NCBI GenBank assembly: GCA_010093685.1
Contig: MU006240.1
Span: 62,001 to 126,000 of the forward strand
Direction of reading: 5' to 3'
From: Ophiobolus disseminans
Taxonomy: Eukaryota > Ascomycota > Dothideomycetes > Pleosporales > Phaeosphaeriaceae
DNA length: 64,000 bases
In this document: piece after piece, positions 54,501 through 64,000 of the stretch
Layout: each line of letters starts with the position of its first letter
Position numbering within the stretch: position 1 is the stretch's first letter
Position numbers and translations under genes: made by a program
The notes under the pieces: generated by a model
What the model was told of the DNA's origin: nothing
Databases searched by the model: none
What the model saw: only the letters and a program-made list of their open reading frames with translations

Positions 54501-57500
54501 AGCGCGCAATGTCTAGATTCTTCTGCTGAAGCTTGTTCAGAAGAGCGCGGTTGTCATTCTCAGAAGCTGTCAAACGGCCCTTGACGGTGACGAGTTCGCG
54601 CTCGAGGCGTTCCTTCTGCTGGTCATTGCGCTCCTTGAAAGTGTCCGAGTCGGCAAGCATCTGGGTAAGGTTGTGGACCTGTTCGGCCAGGTCATCACGC
54701 ACGGCCTCGAGCTCGTCGAGCTGCTGATCTTTCGCCTCGAGCTCACGTTGCTGTGCGCTCTGGCGCTCCAAAGCCAACCGAGATTGCGTGCGCTCTGCCT
54801 CGGCATCGGCGTCCAACTTCTCCTCCTCCAGCTTCATGTACTTCTCACGAAGACTGCGAAGTTCGTTCTGGTAGTCCTTGCGCTCCTTCTCATGCGCGGT
54901 GCGGGTCTCTGTTGCCCTTCGTAGGGCGTCTTGCTGAACGTACATCTCTTTCTCGATGGTGATTTTGGATTCATTCAATGCTTCGAAGTCCCGCTGCAGC
55001 GTGTCGTACTTGTGTTCAGCAAGCATTTCAACATCATCGCGAGACTGGCGCTCTCGGCTGAGCTCCTTCTGCACGGCGAAAAGCTCTGTTTTCAGGGTCT
55101 CCATCTGATCCTCGAGCACCTTACGACCTTTGGTGTATTGTGCATCTTCAGAGATCTTCTCCTCGAGTAGACGGTTAGCATCAGCCGCTTCACGTTCGAG
55201 CTGTTGCTGTTGGGAGCGCAAAGCGTCCACTTCAGCCTTTGCATCTCGCAGACGGCTTTGAAGATCGTCGTGCTTGGAAGCTAAGGTGCGCTTTTCGCTG
55301 TCGAAAATCTGGCGATCAGATTCGTAGTTCTTGAGGTCGGTCTTGAGGATAGCAAGTTCGCTTTCTTTCCGTCTGATCAGGTCTTCGTAGCTTGTTGATG
55401 TTGATGAGAGATCCGCGATCTGCTGTCGAACTTGGCGGTTTTCATCAAGAAGGTCTTTGATCTGTTTCTTGCCGGCTTGAACTTCCTTCACTGAGGCAGC
55501 CAGCTTGATGTCCAGATCTTGGTCGGTCTTGAGGAGCTTGGCTTGCAGTTCTTCGAGTTTTCGTTCCTTCAAGTGGAGATGGCTGGTAAGCATCTTTACT
55601 TCTTGGCTTAGAGACTCCTCGGCTAGACTCTTTTGCGATTTTGCAGCCTCGAGCTCCTGCAATTGCTGGTCCATGTCGGCTAGTTGAGTTTCGAGGTCTT
55701 GCTTCTCCTCCTCGAGGCTGCTAATGATCTGACCGGCCTGTTCCAGCTCCTTTCGCCAAACCTCTGCTTGGTCTTCAATCTTCTTCTTGGCCTCCATGAG
55801 TTCATCGAGCTGGTCCTCAAGCTGGTCTTGATCCTCAATGGCTCCAGCGAGCTTTTCAGTGAGTTCAGCTTCGCGGTATTGGAGGCGCTTGAAGATTTCT
55901 TCCTTGTCTAGAGCCAAGGCGCGCTCGCTTTCGAGCGTCTTTTGGATTCGCTGGATGTCCATTTCCGCACGTCTCCGCTCGTCCTCCACTCGTTGCTTTT
56001 CGGAGGCCTCCTGCTGCATCTTCTCTTCTAGTTTGAGTATCATCTCGTCTCGCTTCTTGACTTCCGCAGCTTGCCGGGTGGCTCCAAGCATTGGCCGCAT
56101 GCGAGCGAATAACCTCCACCATGGGTTTGACTGCATGTCGAGATAGACCTGAAAGTTGCGCTGGATGATTCGAGTCGCCTCGGCCCGGTATAGTCGTTTG
56201 TGAGCGATGCGGCGCTGGACAAAGCCTCGAGCTGCTGACTGGAAGCGAATCATAATGTCCCGAATAAGAGCGTCACGTTGATCTTCCAACTCCGCCAACA
56301 CGCCAGCTCTGAAAAATACCTTGGTCAGACCAACGCGGTACAGAGCCCTGTCGAGGTTGAGCTTCTCCAAGATCATCTTCGCTGCAACCTGTCCTTCTAG
56401 GTACCCCTTGGGTAGGTCTTTGCACAAGACCTCGTATCGTTGACGGAACTCCACGAACGGCAATCGATTGGGAAAACCTGTGCGGGCAATACGAATACCC
56501 TCCAGAACACCATTACATCGCAGCTGATCAAGGACGAGGGGTGCGCTGAACTGCTTGGGTCGCTTCTTGTGATTAGGTAGAATACAGCGCACGAAATGTG
56601 GGTGCGTTGAGTGGAGCTGTGTCATCAAGGTAGAAAGTTGCTCTTTGTGCCGTTGAGCGACCGTACGGAAGAGGCCCTTCTTCACCCTGTTCCGCGAGCT
56701 TCCCATAACATCATCGACGTCCGCACAATCTGTGAAGAGGTGGGCGATCTGCGAGTCGGAGGAAGCTGAGAGAAGTCGGGTAACGTTGTCATTCAGAGGG
56801 TCCTTGTTCTTCTCCAGCCAGCCTTCGGTAGAGTATTCAACTTCAGCGGCGTAATGTGTGAGCATGAAACCCTGCGTGAGCAAAGATCGCTTGTACTTGG
56901 AGCTCTTGCGATCCCACAGCGAGTGTAACTTTTCTGTAAAGCTTTTGTCGGTCGCCTTGGGCATGACACTGTCTTCGTCAAGACACGAGAAGATACCAAT
57001 GGGGTTGGGCAGCTCGATCAAATCGATCGTCGGTTGAAGGTCGCGGCCAAAATCGATAAACTTCCACTCAATCTGCTCTCGCGCATACTCTTCTTGTTCT
57101 AGGACAAACATGTGGTGGTTAAAAAATTGCTGCAGTTTCTCGTTGGTGTAGTTTATGCACAGCTGCTCGAAGCTGTTTTCGTCAAAGATTTCGAATCCAG
57201 CGATGTCAAGAACGCCGATAAAGTGGGAGTCGTCCCCACCGCTGCCAGTCTGGTCGAGTTGCCGGTTGATGCGGTCGACAAGGTCTCCGAAACCACGCTC
57301 ATAGATACCCTTGGCCAAGGCGTCGATGGCTAGGTTGACTTGCTCCGGAGTTTGTACTTTCTCGACCCATTCTCGGCCGGCCTTGACACGAGGATGTAGC
57401 AGAGCCTTGACAAAATCATCTGCGGAGATACCTAGCAGTTGGGACACTATGCGCGCCTGGGCTTCCGCAGCGAGGTCGAAGGACGCTTGGTCTGCTCGTC

Positions 57501-58961
57501 GGCTCTCTTTCATAGCCCTGATGTTGCCAAGATGGAGGACTGCTGCAACTGTTCGCAGGATGGCGGCTTGGTCCTTCTCAGTGAAGCCCATGATATGGAA
57601 CGCCTCGATCAGTGCATTCCACTCGTCTCGATCTGACACTCCAGAAATAGCGTCGTTGCCTTGCTTGGTATAGTCGAAGTCTTCAATCTCTTTGTTGTTC
57701 AGATGGAAGGCTTGCTTCATCTTGCTGTCGGCGCCACGAAGCAGTTGGTAGAAGACATGGTAATTACGCTCGTTGGAGTTGAGTCTAACCACCCTGGACT
57801 TTTCCAGCAGATACCAATCGATGTATGCGCCCGCGATTTGACCGATGCGGTTGAACTCGATCCTGATGAACTTTCCAAATCGAGACGAGTTGTTGTTCCG
57901 CACAGTTTGGGCGTTGCCGAAGGCTTCGAGAATGGGGTTGGCGCGGAGGATCTGTTCTGAAAGGTTGGAGAGATGTCGTCCTCCTGATTTTCCTCGTGGT
58001 GTGTCGGAATTAGCGACCGCCGCGAGATATTGGATGACCTTCTTCGTGTTTTCAGTCTTTCCAGCGCCAGACTCGCCGCTGCTTGTTGTTAGTCTAGAAT
58101 CGTGGGGCTGCAGGTCCAACTTACGTGACCAGAATGCTCTGGTTCTGGCCCTCGTCTACCAGATTCCGGAAAGCCTCGTCTGCCATGGCAAAGATATGCG
58201 GTTTTGTCTCCTCCCTGCTCCTCCCCCGGTACATGTTGACGTACTCTCGCGAGTATATGGGGAGCGGGCAGTAGGGATTTATTGTGACCAAGAAGAGTCC
58301 GGAGTAAGTCTACACATGTCAGCCTATACCATTGGTCCCAAGCCGCTGTACATACATAGATCAGGTCCGCCTGGTATCGCATGTGCAGGTTGTGAATGAC
58401 GGAGGGCTCGTTCAGGTGTGTAAGTTCTGCCATGTCGTCGGCCTTGTCGAATTTGGCGGGATTGACCTTGTCGACAGCATCAGCCTCGACCTCCTGCTGG
58501 GTGCCATTGTCGCATTGCACAAGCAGTCGCCCCTCCGGCAGGTCTTCGACAACCCAACCTCGGACGAAAGCAGTCGTCGGATCCCTAAGCCAGACATAGC
58601 GCTTGCCCGAGAAGTCGTTCTCGCCCTCGACTATGCCGCCCAGCCTCGGCGTCTCCTGGCCGTCCTCGGATATGAACTGGGGCGCGAATGTGCCCATGGG
58701 CGTGCTGTTGCGGTTCGAGTCGGATCGCGCTCGTGTGGAGTCGCTCCGGCCTAGTGCAGTCGTCAAGTTTGTGAGCGACTGGTTGCGTAGGTGGCCCGTC
58801 TTCGCATCGTTCTCCGCGAGCGGCGACGAGACGAGACCGGACTTTGGGCGCATTGTGTTGGTCGAGCCGGGCGAGGGTGAGGGTGACTGTGAGTTTCGTG
58901 TGAAGGGACTTGGGCGCGCGTTCCTCGCAAAGGGTCGGCCATTGGGAGCCGGCGCGCTCAT
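51544..58961 (-). CDS. myoB: Class II myosin heavy chain
   Basis: Exons 58356-58961, 58125-58309, 52081-58078 and 51544-52029 give about 2424 residues. The disordered start (MSAPAPNGRPFARNARPS) is followed by an SH3-like segment (KRYVWLRDPTTAFVRGWVVE). The motor has the P-loop GESGAGKTENTK at about 265, switch I NNNSSRFGKFI, switch II DIAGFEIFDENSFEQLCINY, and an actin-binding loop. One or two IQ motifs (IIQRNFQVYLDMQ, near residue 890) follow for light chains. The remaining 1500 residues are heptad-rich coiled coil that forms the dimer rod. Class II myosin drives contractile-ring closure and septation; MyoB is the Aspergillus name, Myo2 that of fission yeast. The ATG at 58961 is the first in frame; the TTG-led extension upstream is rejected. 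The intron before GESGAGKT interrupts the motor. It is divergent from the Red1-like gene. Confidence 0.95.
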
Positions 58962-59456
58962 GGTGAGGGCAGGTGTTGTGGATAGTGATACTGGGGCAGG
59001 TGCGATCGTGTAACCGTTACCATGCAAACGCGGCAGGACGCATCATGCGAAGAATGCAGACCTCAAAAAAAAAAAGACAGTTCGACGCAATAAAATGCTG
59101 GTTAGAACTATGTACAAGGATGTACCTCGCCGCGTGCCGAAGTGAAGTTGGTGATTACGGTCGTGATGCGGGCAGCGTTTGTGATGGCCCCGGCCCAGAC
59201 GTAAACAACGCCAACCCGTGGACTCGCCTGGTTACGGCAGCACGTGACGGCACTCCCGCGGCTAGCTCTGGAGAAACGAGCATCGCCTCCGCGAACCAAA
59301 ACTACCATCGCAGCGCACGACCTTTACCTCGACAACGCCATCTGTTCACTCGGCGCCTCAACGTGTCAACTTTTCGAGCGTCTGTCCTTGCTCTCTAATG
59401 AAGTGCTGCAAGCGCGACCAGTAGGAGAGAGACGCGCAGAGCTTCACGGGCGTAAC
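58962..59456. promoter_or_regulatory. Shared divergent promoter of myosin and Red1-like genes
   Basis: Between the ATGs are 495 bases. GCACGTGACG at 59240-59249 contains the E-box CACGTG in the TCACGTGA-type context bound by Cbf1/bHLH factors in fungi. A poly-A stretch lies near 59067-59078. The plus-strand frame before 59457 is open but leader-like. Confidence 0.55.
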
Positions 59457-62400
59457 ATGGCGAACAACTATTCGCAGCCGTACTACGGCCTTCCCTTCCA
59501 GTATCCACCACCTCAGCAGATGCAGCAACCCGTGCCCAATGCGCCTGCCGACGCGCAAGGTGGCCAGTACAGCGCGCCCGTCCCACATGCTTTCCTGCCC
59601 GGCCTGAGCGCGCCTTCCCCCAATGCTAACCAGATGTCTTTCGGCCACAACAGCCAGCAGCCTCCGTTCTCTCCAGGTGAGTCCAGCAGGACCTCCACGT
59701 ATGCGCGACCGCCCCTAATAAATGCAGCCGCATGGCCACCGCATGACCCAAATGCGTGGTTCGCCATGATGCAGAATGCTATTGCTAACGGCCAGCCTCC
59801 ACCGCCGCTTCCTGGCTTTGGCTTCCCACCGCCGTTCCCTCCTCCCCAGGCCCCTCAGACGCCCCAGCACCCCGCGCCGCCTATGGGCTTCCCTCCACAA
59901 GCAGCCCAACCTCTGCCAGCCCGATTCGCAGGGGCCGTGGGCGACCGCGTACAGGAAGTCATGGACAGCGATAGAGAAGACGGCGAGGTCAGCGAAGGCG
60001 AGATGGCATCTCGCACACCAGCCGCAAAGGTGAATGGCCGGGCGCATCAAGAGCCGCCTCGCTCCGTCCCGCCCGCCAAATCCGCGTCTCCACGCGTTCA
60101 GGAGGCCTACGATCCGGACCAACCTGCTGCTGGTCAGAAATCGGCCAAAGAGCCTGTACAGAAGACCCCGCAAGCTCCAGCTCCCCAGAACCGTGTGGAT
60201 GCGCTCCAACAGGACCGAGACCACGCCAAGCAGTTCATCAAGCTGCTGCACAGCAACAACATCGGCTACCGTACATTGGCGAAAGAGCCACTCGATCTTG
60301 ACCAGCTGCGGGGTCTCTATCAAAGTCTGAACCTGCCCTCGGAGCCCGCGCCTATACTGCCACCGAAACCGACTGCTGCACCCACAAAAGCACCAGCACA
60401 TGCATCTGCCTCCAGCCTGGCGGTTCAGCCCGTGTCCGACATCCAGCAGCACAAGCCTACACCAACGGTCAAGACCAATATCAGCGCTGTTCCCCCTGCG
60501 AAGTCTGTCCCGTCACCAGTCGATCGCAAGGATTATGTCGCCCGCTTGCAGGCAGTGAAGCTCGCAAAGGCGAATGCGGCCAAGCCTAGTCCGCCTCAAA
60601 ACACTCCGCCCGTAGTCGCTGCTCCTCCACCACCTCCACCTCCACCTCCCGCCGTCAAAACCCCTCAGCCTGCCACCACACCCACCGCGAAGCCGCCTGC
60701 CACAGAGGAGCAGAGAGCGCGGCAGACTGAGATCATCAGACAACGTCTGGAGGTCATGAAGGCAAAGAATGCGGCCGCTCTCGCACTGAATGGGGCACCA
60801 TCAACCCCTTCTATGGTACAAAAGACGCAGATAGCCACGTCTGGCACGACAACCCCAAACACTCAGCCATTCAAGTCTCCTTTCCCGGGCATTCCAGGCT
60901 TGTTCATGAACCCACCTCCGTCCGTTGACTCTACCACCTCAAAGCCAGCCCCCTCGGTCCCGCAGAAGCGGCCCGCGCCTTCAGAGTCCGGCGACATGTC
61001 AACGCCACGCGGGTCCGTTACCCCGTACACGCGCCCCTTGGGCGACTCTCCCCACGCGTACCAGGATGAACCAATGCTCATCGATGTTAGTGAGGACGAG
61101 TCCAATGGAAGCGACATGGACATTGACGATGACCAGCCACCTTTGAAATCGGCGGTCACGTCCCCTGCAACGAACCAACAACGCCAAAACCCTGTAACAT
61201 TCCCGGACTTTCCTGCTCGACCGCCAACCGCCCTTCCTGCGTCATCCACAGTGAGCACACCCGGAACGCAAACCCCATACACCCAAGCGCGGGAGCAGGA
61301 GCTGAAAAGCAAGGAGGATCAGCTCGCAGCTATGCGGCTGACGCTTAAGAAGAAACTGGCCGAGAAACGCGAGAAGGATAGGGCTGCAGCGGCCGCAGCG
61401 GCTGCGACATCAACTGCACCCCAGAATCCATCAACCGCGGTAACAGCTCCTCGAAACAGTACAACGCAACCTACAACCCCGATGTTCAGCTCGTCCCCAA
61501 CTATGCCCGTTGGCTATGCCTCTGCCTCCAGCGACATCATGAATGACGCAAGCGAGCTCATTAGGGACGTGAAACGACGTCGAAGAGAAGAGATCCAAAC
61601 CAAGCTACCATCGTTTGACGCGGAGTTCGCTGCGAACACCAATAAAATGGCTCAGTTGATGAAGGAGATGGAGCTTCTCAAGGCTCACAATGAAAAGATT
61701 GCGCAGAACAAGGAGCGATTGACACGTGAACTTGAAAGCCTCGGCGTCGACACGGAAGGCATGTCGCATGCTGAATTGCGCGCCAAGAAGGACGAGATTG
61801 AGCATGAGAAGTCTCCCGAGCCGGAGGCAAGCAAAGATCTCCCTTCATCTGTGCCTACGGATGCTCCGCTTGAACAATCATTGGTTCCTCGTACTGAAGC
61901 GGCCGATGATGTTGACGAAATCGCTCAAACACAGGAGGTGGCAGCAGTATCGGCTCAAGACGATGTCCTTGATGAGCAGATTGCACTCCCTGGCCTTGGA
62001 CGTGGCCAGCACAACATTGAGCAAGGACTAGCACCTTCTCACGCGACAACTGTGGATGAGGCTCAGGTATCGGGGCCTGTATTCACTTCAACAGATGTGC
62101 TACCATCGACATCTCAGACCCTTTCGCAGACAAAAGCCCAGTCCTCTCCGGCTATGACTCCTATCGCGCAGGAGACGGCTACCCCCCTTGACGAGGAGGA
62201 CGATTTCTACAGCCCAGCTCCGGCAGTAGAGTCAACTCCCCACGAAAGCATGGATCTAGACAACACACTTCAAGCTGAGGTGGCTGCTGATGTAGGATCT
62301 GCCATATCGCCTTCCGAGGAGGGCGAAGTGGAAATGTCTTTGGCGTCCGACGACGAAGAAGAGGAGTACGAACCGGAGGAGTCTATCGTCACCCCGGACG

Positions 62401-63353
62401 CGCCTGCTCAGGACGCCCAGGCTCCTGAACTAGAGTTGGCCAAATCTTTGGTGTCTAACGATCTTTTGACGGAAGAAGAGGAAGCTTACGAGCCCCCGGA
62501 CGTTGGCGAGGAGTTGATTGACATTGATGTTGTTGATCCAGTGGCGGCTGTGGATATTGCTGTACCCGATGCAGAGGTCAACGGCACCGTGCCCGAGGCG
62601 GAGGTCGAGGCGGAAGATGGCGCCATGGATATCGCTTCGTCGTCGTCAGAGGACTCGGAGTCAGAGTCAGATGGCGAGATCACTTCTGGGAACGATGAGA
62701 CGATTTCAGCAAACCACGGGTCACACCAGATTGCTAACATTGCCGATGACCTAGCACAGGAGTTGCAGCCAGACTCTGCAACGCAAGCTGTACGTTTTCC
62801 ACTCGACACCAGGCCCAGCTAACCAGGAAAAGGCTCCCGCGGAAGATGACGAGCCTGAATTGCCCAAGTTCACTCCGTACGAGAGTCCTCTCCGTATGTT
62901 CAAGTCATATCGCTATCATCCCAACTTTGCGCACGATGTTTCAGGTGGCTTTCTGTCCCCGACTTTTAGCCACCAGATCGATGCTGAGAAGCCTTTCTGT
63001 CAGTACGAAACGGCAGGTGGCTCGTGTAATGACCCCGAATGCCCTAACCAGCACTTCCGGGGCATGGGCATCACTGGTGCGTATTAAGAGATGGCTTGCA
63101 CGGTGTTCGTATCATCCCTCCATTGTACGCAGACTAACTTGTACATGCTATAGGTGAGACTTTGCTTGTTCAGCTCGGCACCGCCAATCCGGGCAAGTCT
63201 ACCGAGGAGAAGCAGAATTGGAACGACGGCCTCCGCGGCGTACTGAAAGAACTCCGCAAGAAGAGCATTAAAGATCCGAATGGCATCGCCGTGGAGATAG
63301 CCAAGTACCGTCGACAGTTCCTTGCCGACGACACTCGCGTTGTCAATCTATGA
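59457..63353 (+). CDS. red1: Red1/ZFC3H1-type zinc-finger protein
   Basis: Exons 59457-62789, 62827-63076 and 63154-63353 give 1260 residues. Most is disordered and rich in Pro, Ala, Gln and Ser, with a polyproline run (residues about 390-400), acidic patches and one coiled coil at about 731-762 (AQLMKEMELLKAHNEKIAQN). The recognisable part is the C-terminal putative zinc finger at about 1169-1187, AEKPFCQYETAGGSCNDPEC, then PNQH, with spacing C-X8-C-X4-C-X3-H, followed by the short conserved tail ETLLVQLGTANPGKSTEE. That finger with this tail is typical of the Red1/ZFC3H1 family. Red1 scaffolds the MTREC (PAXT-like) complex that takes meiotic and unstable nuclear transcripts to the exosome. 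Scaffold identity is inferred from the finger and the long disordered build, not from whole-length similarity. Confidence 0.8.
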
Positions 63354-64000
63354 GCGTAAGGTAGTTCGGCGTGGGCTGCATGCGACGGTCTAGCCCTGCA
63401 GTAGCCGTATCCCAACGTGCCCACTGACCCTAACCACCCAGTACAGTGCATCTTGTTCTATATATTTTCTTTCACCATTGGCCAACTGATGCATCGACAT
63501 CGACGGCACTTTTTTCGGCTTTCTTTACCTCGACCGACAGCGTCGAGCGGCGCTTGGCGCAAGGCTTTCGGCCTATAGCATCGATACCCAATTGCATTGG
63601 TGTGGCGTCTAGGATGCATCTTGTACATCTATTGGATGAGCAGAAGCTGGATCCGGATGTGGATGGCTATCTCTGTCGCCTCAGCATTACTTGCGACGAC
63701 GGCAACTGTGCTACCGTCTGCATGGCACAGCGAGATTCGGTCGTCTCACACTCGTAGCAGTTGCTGAGGTAGATGGGTAGCGGGCTTTGGTGATGATTAC
63801 TTAGATATATAATAATTCACAATATCTGGTCCTTTTTGGTCGCTTTGGAGTTCATGTGCGGCAAGGACGAATTGAGCCACAGTTTCTAGACTTCTACAAA
63901 CTCTCTGCAAAGCACATCCACTCTCTACCGTCACAAATCCACACTCCCCATATAAACACACCTCAAGCACTCCCTCCCCAAATGCCCATCAACAGCAAAA
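63354..64000. other. 3' flank of the Red1-like gene
   Basis: A C/T-rich stretch with an ORF of 103 codons at 63446-63757 on the plus strand (from an ATG) has no recognised feature. I cannot tell whether it is a separate small gene or 3' UTR. The window ends in CT- and A-rich DNA. Confidence 0.4.

Noticed and set aside
58079..58119. Start of the large myosin frame at 58119
   Set aside because: It reads through an intron; joining the upstream exons gives the intact motor and the GESGAGKT P-loop directly after the splice.
58962..59027. Start of myosin at 59027
   Set aside because: That codon is TTG; the first ATG in frame is at 58961.
1..64000. tRNA, rRNA or CRISPR features
   Set aside because: No B-box-like GGTTCGANNCC with a matching A box was seen, no rRNA-like sequence was found, and repeats with regular spacers are absent, as expected for a fungal nuclear region. 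A tRNAscan run could overturn this for tRNAs.

Overview
The window is nuclear DNA of a filamentous ascomycete, most likely a dothideomycete of the Pleosporales type. The grounds are short introns of about 48-85 bases with GT..AG ends and CTRAY-like branch points, AT-rich islands, and a pogo transposon copy whose damage is made of C-to-T type changes as expected from repeat-induced point mutation (RIP). The families seen are Zn(II)2Cys6 regulators, a LaeA-like methyltransferase, a secreted PQQ sugar dehydrogenase and a Red1/ZFC3H1-type zinc-finger protein. The species cannot be fixed from sequence alone.

Layout. 0.1-4.2 kb: a hypothetical protein with an internal duplication, a small VOC/glyoxalase-fold protein and NADH-cytochrome b5 reductase. 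4.2-10.9 kb: a gene-poor, decaying stretch with one long orphan ORF, a partly duplicated ORF tail, a truncated orphan gene, an AT-rich island and a broken Zn2Cys6 regulator. 11.5-12.9 kb: a secreted alpha/beta hydrolase. 13.0-15.3 kb: a dead pogo/Fot1-like element in AT-rich DNA. 16.7-17.8 kb: a zinc alcohol dehydrogenase. 17.8-21.9 kb: a long gap that runs into the leader of a Whi3-type RNA-binding protein. 24.9-30.9 kb: housekeeping genes (Bot1/mS45 mitoribosomal protein, SND2/TMEM208, CDC27/APC3). 32.2-36.3 kb: three tandem copies of one fungal F-box-like/2EXR-like family, one intact and two broken. 37.0-47.7 kb: a Zn2Cys6 regulator, a small PPxY protein, a hexose transporter, a LaeA-like methyltransferase and a cytochrome P450. 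48.8-49.9 kb: the secreted PQQ sugar dehydrogenase. 51.5-63.4 kb: class II myosin heavy chain and the Red1-like protein, divergently transcribed.

How the genes relate. There are no operons and no convincing biosynthetic cluster, because no PKS, NRPS or terpene backbone gene is present. Divergent pairs sharing one promoter region are SND2/CDC27, methyltransferase/P450 and myosin/Red1-like. Conserved cell-cycle, translation, ER-targeting, cytokinesis and RNA-surveillance genes alternate with lineage-specific, decaying stretches. I found no clear previously undescribed system. The best leads are the tandem F-box-like family with two broken members, the internally duplicated orphan protein, the acidic ORF with one in-frame stop beside a perfect hairpin just past the myosin stop, and the overlapping upstream ORF of the Whi3-like gene.
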